Assembly (NCBI GenBank): GCA_947624785.1
Contig: CANQLV010000001.1
Span: 124,001 to 188,000, forward strand
Length of the DNA: 64,000 nucleotides
Direction: 5' to 3'
Source: Akkermansia muciniphila
GTDB taxonomy: Bacteria; Verrucomicrobiota; Verrucomicrobiia; Verrucomicrobiales; Akkermansiaceae
Numbering within the stretch: the first letter of the stretch is position 1; every line of letters starts with the position of its first letter. Of the stretch, positions 18,413 to 27,067 are shown in pieces. Below the pieces are notes generated by a model. It searched no databases and was not told the origin of the DNA. It saw only the letters and a program-made list of their open reading frames with translations. The position numbers were made by a program, and so were the translations under genes.

Positions 18413-18448
18413 GCCATGCCTCCCCCTTCCGGGCGGCATGGTTTTTTT
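18413..18448 (+). terminator. Rho-independent terminator after the alpha-galactosidase gene
   Basis: A 7-bp stem (CCATGCC with GGCATGG) encloses a loop of about 14 nt and is followed by seven T residues. Confidence 0.85.
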
Positions 18449-18538
18449 ATGGCCCCTAGAGACTGATTTCCGGAACGCCTTCTGAAAGGGACAAGCACCC
18501 GGAAAAAATGGGGGGAGGAAGAAATCCCGGAGGGAATA

Positions 18539-19648
18539 TCAAAGAACCAGAGCGTTCCCGGCCTGGAATTCCGGAACGGTCACCAGGGCTTTCCCGTCTT
18601 TCAACGCCACCACGCGCACCTTGCGCTCCTGCATCCCTTCCGCGGTTTTCACCTGCATGGAGCTTCCTTCCCGGACGGCGGAGGCGGGAATCCACGCGGA
18701 GGCGGGAACCTGCACGTTGATGGTCACCTGAAGGGCCATGTTGACGGGAGCCACCTGCCATTCGGAAACATGGGAGGCGTTCGGCTCCAGGGAGGCTATC
18801 AGCACGGCGGAATTGCGCTCAGTATCCAGTGCGGCGTCCACCGCCGTAACACGGCCCAGCCATTGCAGCCGTTTTCCATTGTTCAGCACGCAGGAGGCGG
18901 TCAGCGCCGTGCTTACTCTGCCCTGCTCATCCCTAGGCAATGCGGAAAATTCTTCCAGCGGCACGGGAACCCGTATCATCCGCTCCTGAAGGGGAATCAC
19001 CTTCCCCACCGGCTGCCCGGCAACCACGCGGGCCCCGGCTCCCACGGAGCATTCCACCACCTGGCAGGTATAGGGGGCTTCCAGCACCGTGTCCCGGAGG
19101 GCCTGTTCCGCTTCCGCCACATACGCCTCCGCGGCGTTCAGCCGCGCGTTCACGGCCCGTCGCTGCGGCACCCGGAGCACCAGTTCCGATTCTTTTCCGC
19201 TTTTGGAGACGGAGCTGTACGTCTTCTTGATGGCTTTCAAGGCTTCCGCCTGTTCCGTGGATACGTCCAGGCGGGCCTGTTCCAGCCCTGCCTGCGCGTT
19301 CGCCAGCCGTGCGCGGTATTCAAATTTTTCCAGCTCCATCAGGGGCGTCCCCTTCAGGACGATTTCCCCCGCGTTGAAGAGGGGGTGCACCTTGTCCACC
19401 TTTCCGGAAACGCCGGGGGAAAGCATCGTCAGGTGGGAGGCCTTCACGATGCCGGGCGCGGAAATGGTGAGGGTGTTCGTCTGCAAATGCAGCGGCTCCA
19501 CCGTTGCTGAGGCCGCGTTGCCCTTTTCTCCGGAGGAACCCGAGACGGACGGGTCCGTTAAAATGGCCGTGCCGATCAAAAGAGCGACGATCCCCAGGCC
19601 GATGCCTATGGACCAAGATGTTCCCTTTTTTTGAGGGGCCTCGCTCAT
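18539..19648 (-). CDS. HlyD/MFP-type efflux periplasmic adaptor, orphan
   Basis: This 369-residue protein has an N-terminal membrane anchor (about residues 13-31) and the usual adaptor order. First comes half of a lipoyl domain (S-P-G-V-S-G-K-V-D-K-V, N-A-G-E-I-V-L-K-G-T-P-L-M-E-L). A helical hairpin (residues about 105-175) is followed by the second lipoyl half (L-E-A-P-Y-T-C-Q-V-V) and beta-barrel and membrane-proximal domains. Such proteins bridge an RND or ABC transporter to an outer-membrane channel. No transporter or channel gene lies nearby. The ATG at 19648 was chosen because upstream residues do not resemble the family. It lies 28 bp after a YbjN-like gene, so the two may be co-transcribed. 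Confidence 0.82.
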   Translation of the reverse strand: MSEAPQKKGTSWSIGIGLGIVALLIGTAILTDPSVSGSSGEKGNAASATVEPLHLQTNTLTISAPGIVKASHLTMLSPGVSGKVDKVHPLFNAGEIVLKGTPLMELEKFEYRARLANAQAGLEQARLDVSTEQAEALKAIKKTYSSVSKSGKESELVLRVPQRRAVNARLNAAEAYVAEAEQALRDTVLEAPYTCQVVECSVGAGARVVAGQPVGKVIPLQERMIRVPVPLEEFSALPRDEQGRVSTALTASCVLNNGKRLQWLGRVTAVDAALDTERNSAVLIASLEPNASHVSEWQVAPVNMALQVTINVQVPASAWIPASAVREGSSMQVKTAEGMQERKVRVVALKDGKALVTVPEFQAGNALVL

Positions 19649-19676
19649 GAACAGCTCCGGGGTGGAACGCGGCCCG

Positions 19677-20132
19677 TTATTTGGGATATTCCGTCTCCAT
19701 GATGTGGGAGTAGGCTTCCGCCGTTTCCACAGCCACGGTTTCAATGTTCTTCATCAACTGGGCAAACTGGGCTTCCGTGAGGTCCATGCCTTCCAGAACG
19801 AAGGACTGGCGGTAGTAGACGTACCCGCTGTTGGGGTCCAGCTGGAAGGCGCCGGCCGTCTGGTCCGCATTCAGCTCACTGAGGATGATGCTGACTTCCA
19901 CACGGCGGTTTTCAGGCACCTTGGCGGCAAAAAGCACGTCAATGACCAGCGTCTCCGGACGATCAATCATCGTGTACAGGAGGCTCACGGGCGTGAACGT
20001 GTCACAGGGGACGAACGCGATGCCCGTTCTGAGGTTGTGGTTGTCCGCGGAAGTAATCCATTCCGTTTCTTCCCCTCTCTTTCTGAGAACGGTGTACACA
20101 CGGTCCAAAAGGCTGAGCTGCTGGTTTTCCAT
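19677..20132 (-). CDS. YbjN-domain protein
   Basis: This 151-residue soluble protein matches the YbjN pattern: a strand-rich middle (R-T-G-I-A-F-V-P, E-T-L-V-I-D-V-L-F-A-A-K-V-P, R-V-E-V-S-I-I-L-S-E-L-N) and a long C-terminal helix. The fold is like type III secretion chaperones. E. coli YbjN is linked to stress and motility regulation; the role here is unknown. It is followed 28 bp later by the orphan efflux adaptor, a possible functional link. Confidence 0.75.
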   Translation of the reverse strand: MENQQLSLLDRVYTVLRKRGEETEWITSADNHNLRTGIAFVPCDTFTPVSLLYTMIDRPETLVIDVLFAAKVPENRRVEVSIILSELNADQTAGAFQLDPNSGYVYYRQSFVLEGMDLTEAQFAQLMKNIETVAVETAEAYSHIMETEYPK

Positions 20133-20278
20133 ATTGAAAATTGTTTAACAGGAGGGTTGCTTGCGAAGGCGCATGCAACGTACGCGCCCGTTTACTGGAT
20201 TCAAGCTTACTGGCATCCTTCTGATTCGTCAAGCTCTCCTGACGTAAAGAAATTGAAAAAGCATGTACGTATCCGGCA

Positions 20279-20310
20279 TGAAAACGGACGCCGCCCGGAT
20301 GGACGGCGTC
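20279..20310 (-). terminator. Terminator after purB
   Basis: On the minus strand a 7-bp GC stem (20304-20310 with 20287-20293) and a 10-nt loop are followed by GTTTT. It lies 45 bp after the purB stop. Confidence 0.65.
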
Positions 20311-20354
20311 TGGGAAGTCTGGGAATAAAGTGCGTACCTGAGGGTATGGCGCCC

Positions 20355-21779
20355 TTACAGGATGTCTCCGGGCTGGTAGCCCGCGCCGTTCGGGAACCTG
20401 TCCGTCAGCTCCTGCACCATGGAGCGGAACGCCTCCACCTGGGCGTCCGCCATGCCCGTGGCGGAGGAGTTGGAGTCAAAGATGGCCTGGAGGTCCGCCC
20501 GGCCAATGCCCAGGCGGCCGTCTTCCGCCAGGCGGTCCAGCAGGTTGTTTTCCATGATTTTTCCGGCCCTCAGGTCGTTGGAGACGGCCACGGCGTGCTC
20601 CTTGATCACTTCATGGGCGGTTTCCCGGCCAATGCCGCGCTTGACGGCTTCCATCAGGATGGTGGTGGTCATCAGGAAAGGCAGGTAGCGGCGCAGTTCC
20701 GCGGCCACCACGGCTTCATACACGCCCATCTGGTTCAGGACGGTCAGGAAGGTTTCAAACAGGCCGTCCGCGGCATAAAAGGAGTCCGGCATGACCACGC
20801 GGCGCACCACGGAGCAGGACACGTCCCCCTCGTTCCACTGGTCCCCGGCCAGTCCGGAAATCATCATCAGGAAGCCCTTCAGGATAACGTGGAAGCCGTT
20901 GACGCGCTCGCAGGAGCGGGCGTTCATCTTGTGCGGCATGGCGCTGGAGCCGGTCTGCCCCTTGGCGAAGCCTTCCGTAGCCAGTTCATGGCCGGCCATC
21001 AGGCGCAGGGTCTTGGCGAAGGAGGAACAGCCGGAAGTGAGTTCCACCAGGCCGGAAACCACGGAAAAATCCAGGGAACGGGGATATACCTGCCCCACGT
21101 TCATCCACTTGGCGGGAATGCCCAGGTGGGCGCACACGCGGTCTTCCAGCTCCAGCACGCGGCCCGCGTCCTGCCCGAAGAGGGAGAGCTGGTCAAGCTG
21201 GGTGCCCACGGCGCCCTTCAGCCCGCGCACGCTGTAGCGGTCCATCAGGGAAATCCAGGAACCCAGGCCGTGCACGATGTCTTCCCCGAACATGGCGACA
21301 CGCTTGCCCATGGTGGTGGTCTGCGCGGCTACGTTGTGCGTGCGTCCGGCGATGGTCACGTGCTTCCATTGTCCGGCAAGGGCGCTCATGCGGTTCAGCA
21401 CGGCCACGGCCTTGTCCCGGATGATCTGCATGGACTTCCAGATCTGGAGCTGTTCCACATTCTCCGTCAGGTCGCGGGAGGTCATGCCCTTGTGGATGTG
21501 CTCACAGCCGGCCAGCTCGCAGAACTCTTCAATGCGCGCCTTCACGTCGTGGCGCGTGACGCGTTCGCGGGCGTCAATGGCGGGGAGGTTCACCTGGTCC
21601 TTCACCCGTTCGTAAGCTTCAATCACGCCGTCCGGAATATCCAGCCCCAAATCCTTCTGGGCCTTCATCACGGCGATCCAGAATTCGCGTTCCAGGACGA
21701 TGCGGCCCTCTGCGGACCAGATGGATTTCATGGCGGCGGAGGCGTACCTTTCAGCCAGGACATTGGGAATCACGCTCAT
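20355..21779 (-). CDS. purB: Adenylosuccinate lyase
   Basis: This enzyme makes AMP from adenylosuccinate and splits SAICAR in purine synthesis. The 474-residue protein carries the fumarase/aspartase superfamily signature G-S-S-A-M-P-H-K-M-N near residue 290. Other conserved parts are G-M-T-S-R-D-L-T-E-N-V (upstream active-site region) and A-G-R-T-H-N-V-A-A-Q-T-T-T-M-G-K. The length matches the eukaryote-like, longer PurB form. Its own terminator follows, so it is probably a single-gene unit. Confidence 0.95.
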   Translation of the reverse strand: MSVIPNVLAERYASAAMKSIWSAEGRIVLEREFWIAVMKAQKDLGLDIPDGVIEAYERVKDQVNLPAIDARERVTRHDVKARIEEFCELAGCEHIHKGMTSRDLTENVEQLQIWKSMQIIRDKAVAVLNRMSALAGQWKHVTIAGRTHNVAAQTTTMGKRVAMFGEDIVHGLGSWISLMDRYSVRGLKGAVGTQLDQLSLFGQDAGRVLELEDRVCAHLGIPAKWMNVGQVYPRSLDFSVVSGLVELTSGCSSFAKTLRLMAGHELATEGFAKGQTGSSAMPHKMNARSCERVNGFHVILKGFLMMISGLAGDQWNEGDVSCSVVRRVVMPDSFYAADGLFETFLTVLNQMGVYEAVVAAELRRYLPFLMTTTILMEAVKRGIGRETAHEVIKEHAVAVSNDLRAGKIMENNLLDRLAEDGRLGIGRADLQAIFDSNSSATGMADAQVEAFRSMVQELTDRFPNGAGYQPGDIL

Positions 21780-22056
21780 ATCAAAATGTGTGTATGCGGG
21801 GTTATCAAAAACGGTGAGCCGCCATGATCATGACGGGAAGGAAAAAAGCAAGCACTTTCCCGCAGCTTCACGGATCAGGAATCCCACGGGATTCCGCGGT
21901 CCGGAAAAGCGGCCCTTTCCAATGTTCAGGGTATTGGGCGGTTTTCCAAATAAACGCCCCATTAACAGTTCCGCCGTTCCCTTTTCACAGCCGCACGCCG
22001 CGTTGGAGCCACGGCCTCCCTGCCCTGACGCAAAACCGCCGTCCATCACCGTTCCG

Positions 22057-23310
22057 CTAGTTTCCGGCGGGAGGCTCCAAACCGTACCGGGCGTAGCCGG
22101 AAACGATCTCCTGGAGAATGGCGGAAATTTTTTCCAGGGAACGTACAGGAATGTATTCATACCTTCCGTGGAAGTTGTGGCCTCCGGCGCACAGGTTGGG
22201 GCACGGCAGCCCCATGAAGGAAAGACGGGCTCCATCCGTACCGCCGCGCACCGGGATGATTTCCGGCTCCACGCCCACGGCCTCCATCGCCCTGCGGGCA
22301 TGTTCCACCAGGTGCATGTGCGGAAGGATTTTTTCCTTCATGTTGTAATAGGAATCCTTCACCTCCACCTGCACGGTCCCTTCCCCGTACTTCCGGTTCA
22401 GCAGGGCGGCGCACTCCTGCATGAATTCCTTCTTGCGCTCAAATTCCGCCGTGTCGTGGTCCCTGACGAGGTACTCCCCGACCGCCCGTTCCACATCCCC
22501 ACGGAACGAGTCCAAATGGTAAAAGCCCTCATACCCTTCCGTAAAGGCGGGATTCTGGAACGCGGGGAGCATCCCCTGGAATTCCATGAGGACCAGGCAT
22601 GCGTTCAGCATCCTGCCCTTCGCGCTGCCGGGGTGGATGCTGGTGCCCCGCACCGTCACCACGGCGGAAGCAGCATTGAAATTCTCATATTCAATTTCCC
22701 CCAGGGCTCCCCCGTCCACGGTATAGGCGAAGTCCGCGCCGAAGCGCGCCACGTCAAAGGAATCCGCCCCGCGGCCTATTTCCTCATCCGGAGTGAAGGC
22801 GAGCCGTATCTCGCCGTGGGGCCGTTCGGGATGCAGCAGGAAGGAGGCGGCCATATCCATGATTTCCGCCACGCCGGCCTTGTCGTCCGCGCCAAGCAGG
22901 GTGGTTCCGTCCGTCACGACCAGGTCCTGGCCCGCATAGTCCGCCAGTTCTGGGAAAACGGCGGGGGAAAGCACGACGCCCTGCTCCCGGTTCAGAACGA
23001 TGTCTCCGCCGTCGTACGAGCGCACGATGCGGGGCTTCACGCCGCTGCCGGAGACGCCCGGGGCCGTGTCCACATGAGCCACCCAGCCGATGACGGGAAC
23101 CTCCCCCTCCACGTTGGACGGAATGGAGGCGTACACGATGCCGGAGGCTTCATCCAGCTCCGCCTGCGCGCCCAGCTCCTTCAGCTCCCCGGCCAGCAGC
23201 CGGGCCAGTTCCGTCTGGCCGGGAGTGGACGGGACGCTGCGGGAATCCGCATCAGACTGGGAACCCACGGAAACATACTTTAAAAAACGGTCTAAAACGG
23301 AGATATTCAT
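22057..23310 (-). CDS. pepT: Peptidase T (tripeptide aminopeptidase)
   Basis: PepT is a cytosolic two-zinc aminopeptidase of the M20 family that removes N-terminal residues from tripeptides. The 417-residue protein has the H-x-D metal motif in W-V-A-H-V-D-T-A-P-G, the bridging Asp in L-L-G-A-D-D-K-A-G-V and the catalytic Glu pair in F-T-P-D-E-E-I-G-R-G-A-D. R-G-G-T-D-G-A-R-L-S-F-M-G-L-P-C-P-N near the end is diagnostic. The start at ATG 23310 fits the family; 19 upstream codons in frame have no match. It diverges from the TPR protein gene across 116 bp. Confidence 0.95.
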   Translation of the reverse strand: MNISVLDRFLKYVSVGSQSDADSRSVPSTPGQTELARLLAGELKELGAQAELDEASGIVYASIPSNVEGEVPVIGWVAHVDTAPGVSGSGVKPRIVRSYDGGDIVLNREQGVVLSPAVFPELADYAGQDLVVTDGTTLLGADDKAGVAEIMDMAASFLLHPERPHGEIRLAFTPDEEIGRGADSFDVARFGADFAYTVDGGALGEIEYENFNAASAVVTVRGTSIHPGSAKGRMLNACLVLMEFQGMLPAFQNPAFTEGYEGFYHLDSFRGDVERAVGEYLVRDHDTAEFERKKEFMQECAALLNRKYGEGTVQVEVKDSYYNMKEKILPHMHLVEHARRAMEAVGVEPEIIPVRGGTDGARLSFMGLPCPNLCAGGHNFHGRYEYIPVRSLEKISAILQEIVSGYARYGLEPPAGN

Positions 23311-23426
23311 CAGGAAAATCAAGGATTGAAGAGAGTCTAGCACCCGGTCCCGCGAACACAAGCACAAGACACGGTTTATCCTTGCGATTCAGGATGGGTT
23401 ACAGTATGTAAACAAAGCTTCTCCCC

Positions 23427-26183
23427 ATGATGACTCCTCTACCTCTTGGCATTGCCGTTGCCTTATCCCTGACCTGCGGCGCCCTGCCCCTTCTGGCCCA
23501 GGGCGCCTATGTGCCGGGGCCCATGCCCGTTTCCGCCGGGACGAGGCAGGACCCCACGGACATGTACCTGGAAGCGTTAAAGCTGGTAACCAGGTCCGCC
23601 GAACTGGTGGAAAAACGCGACTACATAGGAGCCATCCGCCTGACGCAACAGGCGGAAGAAAAGCTGGGACGCCTGGTGAAGGCCTATCCGCAATGGCGCC
23701 CCAACCTTCTTCAAACGCGCCGCCAGCTCAACAGGGAGAAGCTGGACCAGTGGCAGAAGCTGGCGCAGCAGCAGGCCGCCGCCGTTTCATCAGGTCCCGG
23801 CCTGGAACTGGAACGCCCGGCCGCCGCGCCCAAGCGTCCCAGGCCCAAGCCCAGCATCGCCCTTCCTCCCGGCTACAAGGGAGTGGAATTCCCTTCCCGT
23901 TCCGGAGAATCCCTCGTCAACACCATCCCGTCCCCGTCCGTTTCCCCCGGAGCGGCCCCGGAAGTGGTGGAAAGCAATTACGAGCGCATCCGCAGGCTGC
24001 TGGACAAGACCACCATTGAAAACAAGGCCCTGATCCAGGCGCTCAAGCGCACCCGCAAGGAACAGGAGGACATTCTGGCGAAACTGGCCATAGCGTCCGC
24101 CGGAGAATCCGTTTACCGGGACGAACTGCTCAAGGTCAAAAAGCAGATGGAGGATGAGAGAAAGACCAGCAACAAGCTCCTCCAGACCCTCACCAAGCGG
24201 GTGGAGGAGCTGGAACAGAAAGTCACTACGCTGACACAGGAAAAAGTCCAGTATCTGGCGCAGATCGCCGAGCTCCAGATTCAGCTCAAGGAGCACCAGG
24301 ACAAGCTGGCCAAGGTCACGGATGATAAAAACGCCCTCCAGAAGGACCGCGACCAGTTGGCGGCCCTGGTGGAACTCAACAGTCCGGACAAAACCAAAAA
24401 CCTGCTGGACCGCAACCTGACGCTGGCGGCCCAGCTCAAGGACGCGCAGGATAAAATAGCCGCCCTGGAAACAGCCAAGTCCGATTCCGAAGAACAACGG
24501 AAGGCCAACCTGAAAGCCCTGGAAGAGGCGCGGGAGGAATCCGCGGACCTGAAGCAGAAGCTGATCGCCATCCGGGATGAAAACATCGGCTACCGCAAGC
24601 GCATTACGGAGCTGAATACCAAGCTCATCAATGCGGATGTGGAGCTGTCCAAGCTGGAAGCCAATCCGGAAAAAAGTCCCCTGCTGCTGGAGGAAAACCA
24701 GTTGCTGCGCTCCACCATCGCCAAGCAGCTCCGCATCCTTTCCGTGCAGGACCAGAGCCGTTCCCTGCTCATCAGCACTTACAAGCGCCTGCTCCAGGAA
24801 AACGCGGACACCTCGGAAATCGCCTCCCTGATGGACAATGAAGAGGCCATCAAGCTCACCCCGGCGGAAAAGCAGATTGTCAACGTCATCGCCAGAGACA
24901 ACAAGATAGACATTCCCCTGACGGACCAGCAGAAGGAAAAAATCAACAAGCTGGCCCAGGCCCTTTCCGCGGAACGCGACAAGGCCGCCCAGCTTGCCAG
25001 GGAGCTGGAACTGGCGCGCAGCCAGACGAAGACCAAAGCGGCCAAGTCCGCCAGGAATGACAAGAGCCATGCGGAAGCCCTGGCCCGGACCCGGAAGGCC
25101 CTGGAGCAGAAAAACCTTCAAGTGGAGGAACTCACCCGGCAGATGGATGAACTGAAAGCCCGTTCCGTCGAACAGGCGCGCCTGGCCGCCATTTCCACCG
25201 GAGCCATTACGCCGGAACAGGAAAGAACGCTGAACAGGAGCATGGAAGCCACGGTGCGCAGGAAGCTGGAAGCGGAAGCCCTGGGGCAGGGAGCCGCGGA
25301 AGCCTTCGCCAAAAAACGCTACGCCGCCGCGGAACAATTGTACCGCACCCTGCTGGACTTCCAGCCGGCCCACGTTCCGGCCCTGGTCAACCTGGGCACC
25401 ATCCTGCTCCAGCGCAACAAGGCGGAGGAAGCCATCGAATACCTGAAAAAGGCCACGGAGCTGGATGCGGCCTCCTCCCCCGCATGGTTCATGATGGGCG
25501 TGGCCCAGTACCGCGCCGGGCAGGACCAGCACGCCATCGCCTCCCTGACGGAAACGGTCCGGCTGGACCCGGCCAACGCTCCGGCCCTGCTTTACCTGGG
25601 CAACCTGGAAACCAGTGCGGGCAATTATGAAAAAGCGGTGGGCCACTTTGAAAACGCCTTGAAAATCCAGCCGGAATCGCCGGACGCCCACTTCAACCTG
25701 GCCTGGACCTATTCCCGGCTGGGCCGTACGGCGCAGGCCCGCAAGAGTTATGACGCCGCCATCCGCAGCGGCGGCCTGCCGGATTCCGACCTGGAGCTGG
25801 CCATCACCGGAACAACTACCCTTCCCCGCAAAAAACAGGCTCCGGACAAGGTTCCCGCGCCTGCCGCGAACGAGGATGAAATGCGCCTGGCCGCAGCGGC
25901 AAGCGATCCGTCCGCCATTCCCCACGACGCCTATGAGGTGCCCGCCCACGTGGCGGAGGACCCCAATGCCCTGGAAAGGCCGTCTGCCGGACCCAAGCAG
26001 GTCGTGGTCAGCCACCGTCCGGAAGCCGGGCCCGCCTCCCTGGCGGACCAGATGAGGGAAACGGCCTCCGCGGCGCCTGCCGTACAGCCTCCGGCGGAAA
26101 CCGCGACCGCCGCCGTGGAACCGCCCAAGCCGGAAAAACAGGAAGCTCCCCGCAGGAGAAGCCGCTTCCGCATCGGTTCCTGA
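23427..26183 (+). CDS. Secreted coiled-coil and TPR repeat protein
   Basis: This 918-residue protein has a signal peptide (hydrophobic run ending L-L-A-Q-G-A-Y), a Pro-rich linker, and a central coiled coil of about 430 residues (roughly 185-620), rich in Lys, Glu and Gln with heptad spacing. About four TPR units follow at residues 624-780 (for example A-L-V-N-L-G-T-I-L-L...A-I-E-Y-L-K-K-A-T-E-L-D). The C-terminus is Ala/Pro-rich and disordered-looking, ending in a basic cluster. It is likely a periplasmic scaffold or cell-envelope structural protein, but no specific partner is visible. It is followed 37 bp later by the dehydrogenase gene. Confidence 0.72.
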   Translation: MMTPLPLGIAVALSLTCGALPLLAQGAYVPGPMPVSAGTRQDPTDMYLEALKLVTRSAELVEKRDYIGAIRLTQQAEEKLGRLVKAYPQWRPNLLQTRRQLNREKLDQWQKLAQQQAAAVSSGPGLELERPAAAPKRPRPKPSIALPPGYKGVEFPSRSGESLVNTIPSPSVSPGAAPEVVESNYERIRRLLDKTTIENKALIQALKRTRKEQEDILAKLAIASAGESVYRDELLKVKKQMEDERKTSNKLLQTLTKRVEELEQKVTTLTQEKVQYLAQIAELQIQLKEHQDKLAKVTDDKNALQKDRDQLAALVELNSPDKTKNLLDRNLTLAAQLKDAQDKIAALETAKSDSEEQRKANLKALEEAREESADLKQKLIAIRDENIGYRKRITELNTKLINADVELSKLEANPEKSPLLLEENQLLRSTIAKQLRILSVQDQSRSLLISTYKRLLQENADTSEIASLMDNEEAIKLTPAEKQIVNVIARDNKIDIPLTDQQKEKINKLAQALSAERDKAAQLARELELARSQTKTKAAKSARNDKSHAEALARTRKALEQKNLQVEELTRQMDELKARSVEQARLAAISTGAITPEQERTLNRSMEATVRRKLEAEALGQGAAEAFAKKRYAAAEQLYRTLLDFQPAHVPALVNLGTILLQRNKAEEAIEYLKKATELDAASSPAWFMMGVAQYRAGQDQHAIASLTETVRLDPANAPALLYLGNLETSAGNYEKAVGHFENALKIQPESPDAHFNLAWTYSRLGRTAQARKSYDAAIRSGGLPDSDLELAITGTTTLPRKKQAPDKVPAPAANEDEMRLAAAASDPSAIPHDAYEVPAHVAEDPNALERPSAGPKQVVVSHRPEAGPASLADQMRETASAAPAVQPPAETATAAVEPPKPEKQEAPRRRSRFRIGS

Positions 26184-26220
26184 CGGATTCGTCCCTTCCC
26201 TTTCTCTCCTGAAAAACGCC

Positions 26221-27054
26221 ATGTACCAAGTTTCCATTTTAGGACTGGGCCTTATCGGCTCACGGATTGCACGCCACATGACCGGGCTGGGCGACAAAGT
26301 CACCGTCTGGAACCGGACGCCCCGTGAAGACTTTCCGGAAGCCGTTCCTACCCCGGCGGACGCGGCCCGCGCCTCCAAAATCATCCAGCTTTATCTGAAA
26401 GACAGGAACGCCTGCCTGGACGTTTTTGAACAGATGAGAGGCGCTCTGACCCCGGAACATATCATCCTGAACCACTCCACGATTGACCTGGCCACCGTCG
26501 GCAAACTCTCCCTGATGTGCTCCGCCATCGGCTGCACGTACGTGGACTGCCCGTTCACCGGATCCCGCCTGCCGGCGGAAAAAGGGGAGCTGGTCTATTA
26601 TGCGGGTACGGACTCCGCCACCATGGACCGCGTACGGCCGGTACTGGAACACAGTTCCCGTGACATCCTGCACCTGGGGGGAATCGGGGCCGGAACCGTC
26701 GTCAAGCTGGTCACCAACATGATCTCAGCCACCATGGTGCAGAGCCTGAGCGAAGCCCTGGCCATTACCCAGGCATACGGCATTTCCGCAGAACTGCTGG
26801 GGCAGGCCATCTCCCGGAACGTCATCGCCTCCCCCCTGGCATCCTTCAAACTGCCCCTGATGGCGGAACGCGACTTTTCCACCCACTTCTCCCTGGACAA
26901 TATGCGGAAAGACAGCATCTACGCCCAGGAACTGGCCGCTGAAAAGGGGATCCACCCGCCCGCTGCCGCGCTGGTCTCCTCCATCATGGGGAAACTGTGC
27001 CGTGAAGGGCACGCGGAAGAAGACTTCGGCTGTCTGGCGGAACAATTCGACTAA
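26221..27054 (+). CDS. Beta-hydroxyacid dehydrogenase family NAD(P)-dependent oxidoreductase
   Basis: This 277-residue protein has an N-terminal Rossmann fold with G-L-G-L-I-G-S-R-I-A and V-W-N-R-T-P (the Arg suggesting NADP preference). The substrate segment is D-C-P-F-T-G-S-R. The catalytic Lys lies in G-A-G-T-V-V-K-L-V-T-N-M. Together these place it with 3-hydroxyisobutyrate/tartronate semialdehyde-type dehydrogenases and imine-reductase-like relatives. The substrate is unknown. It probably follows the TPR gene in one transcript and precedes the 521-residue secreted protein by 13 bp. Confidence 0.85.
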   Translation: MYQVSILGLGLIGSRIARHMTGLGDKVTVWNRTPREDFPEAVPTPADAARASKIIQLYLKDRNACLDVFEQMRGALTPEHIILNHSTIDLATVGKLSLMCSAIGCTYVDCPFTGSRLPAEKGELVYYAGTDSATMDRVRPVLEHSSRDILHLGGIGAGTVVKLVTNMISATMVQSLSEALAITQAYGISAELLGQAISRNVIASPLASFKLPLMAERDFSTHFSLDNMRKDSIYAQELAAEKGIHPPAAALVSSIMGKLCREGHAEEDFGCLAEQFD

Positions 27055-27067
27055 GCTTTTCCCATTG

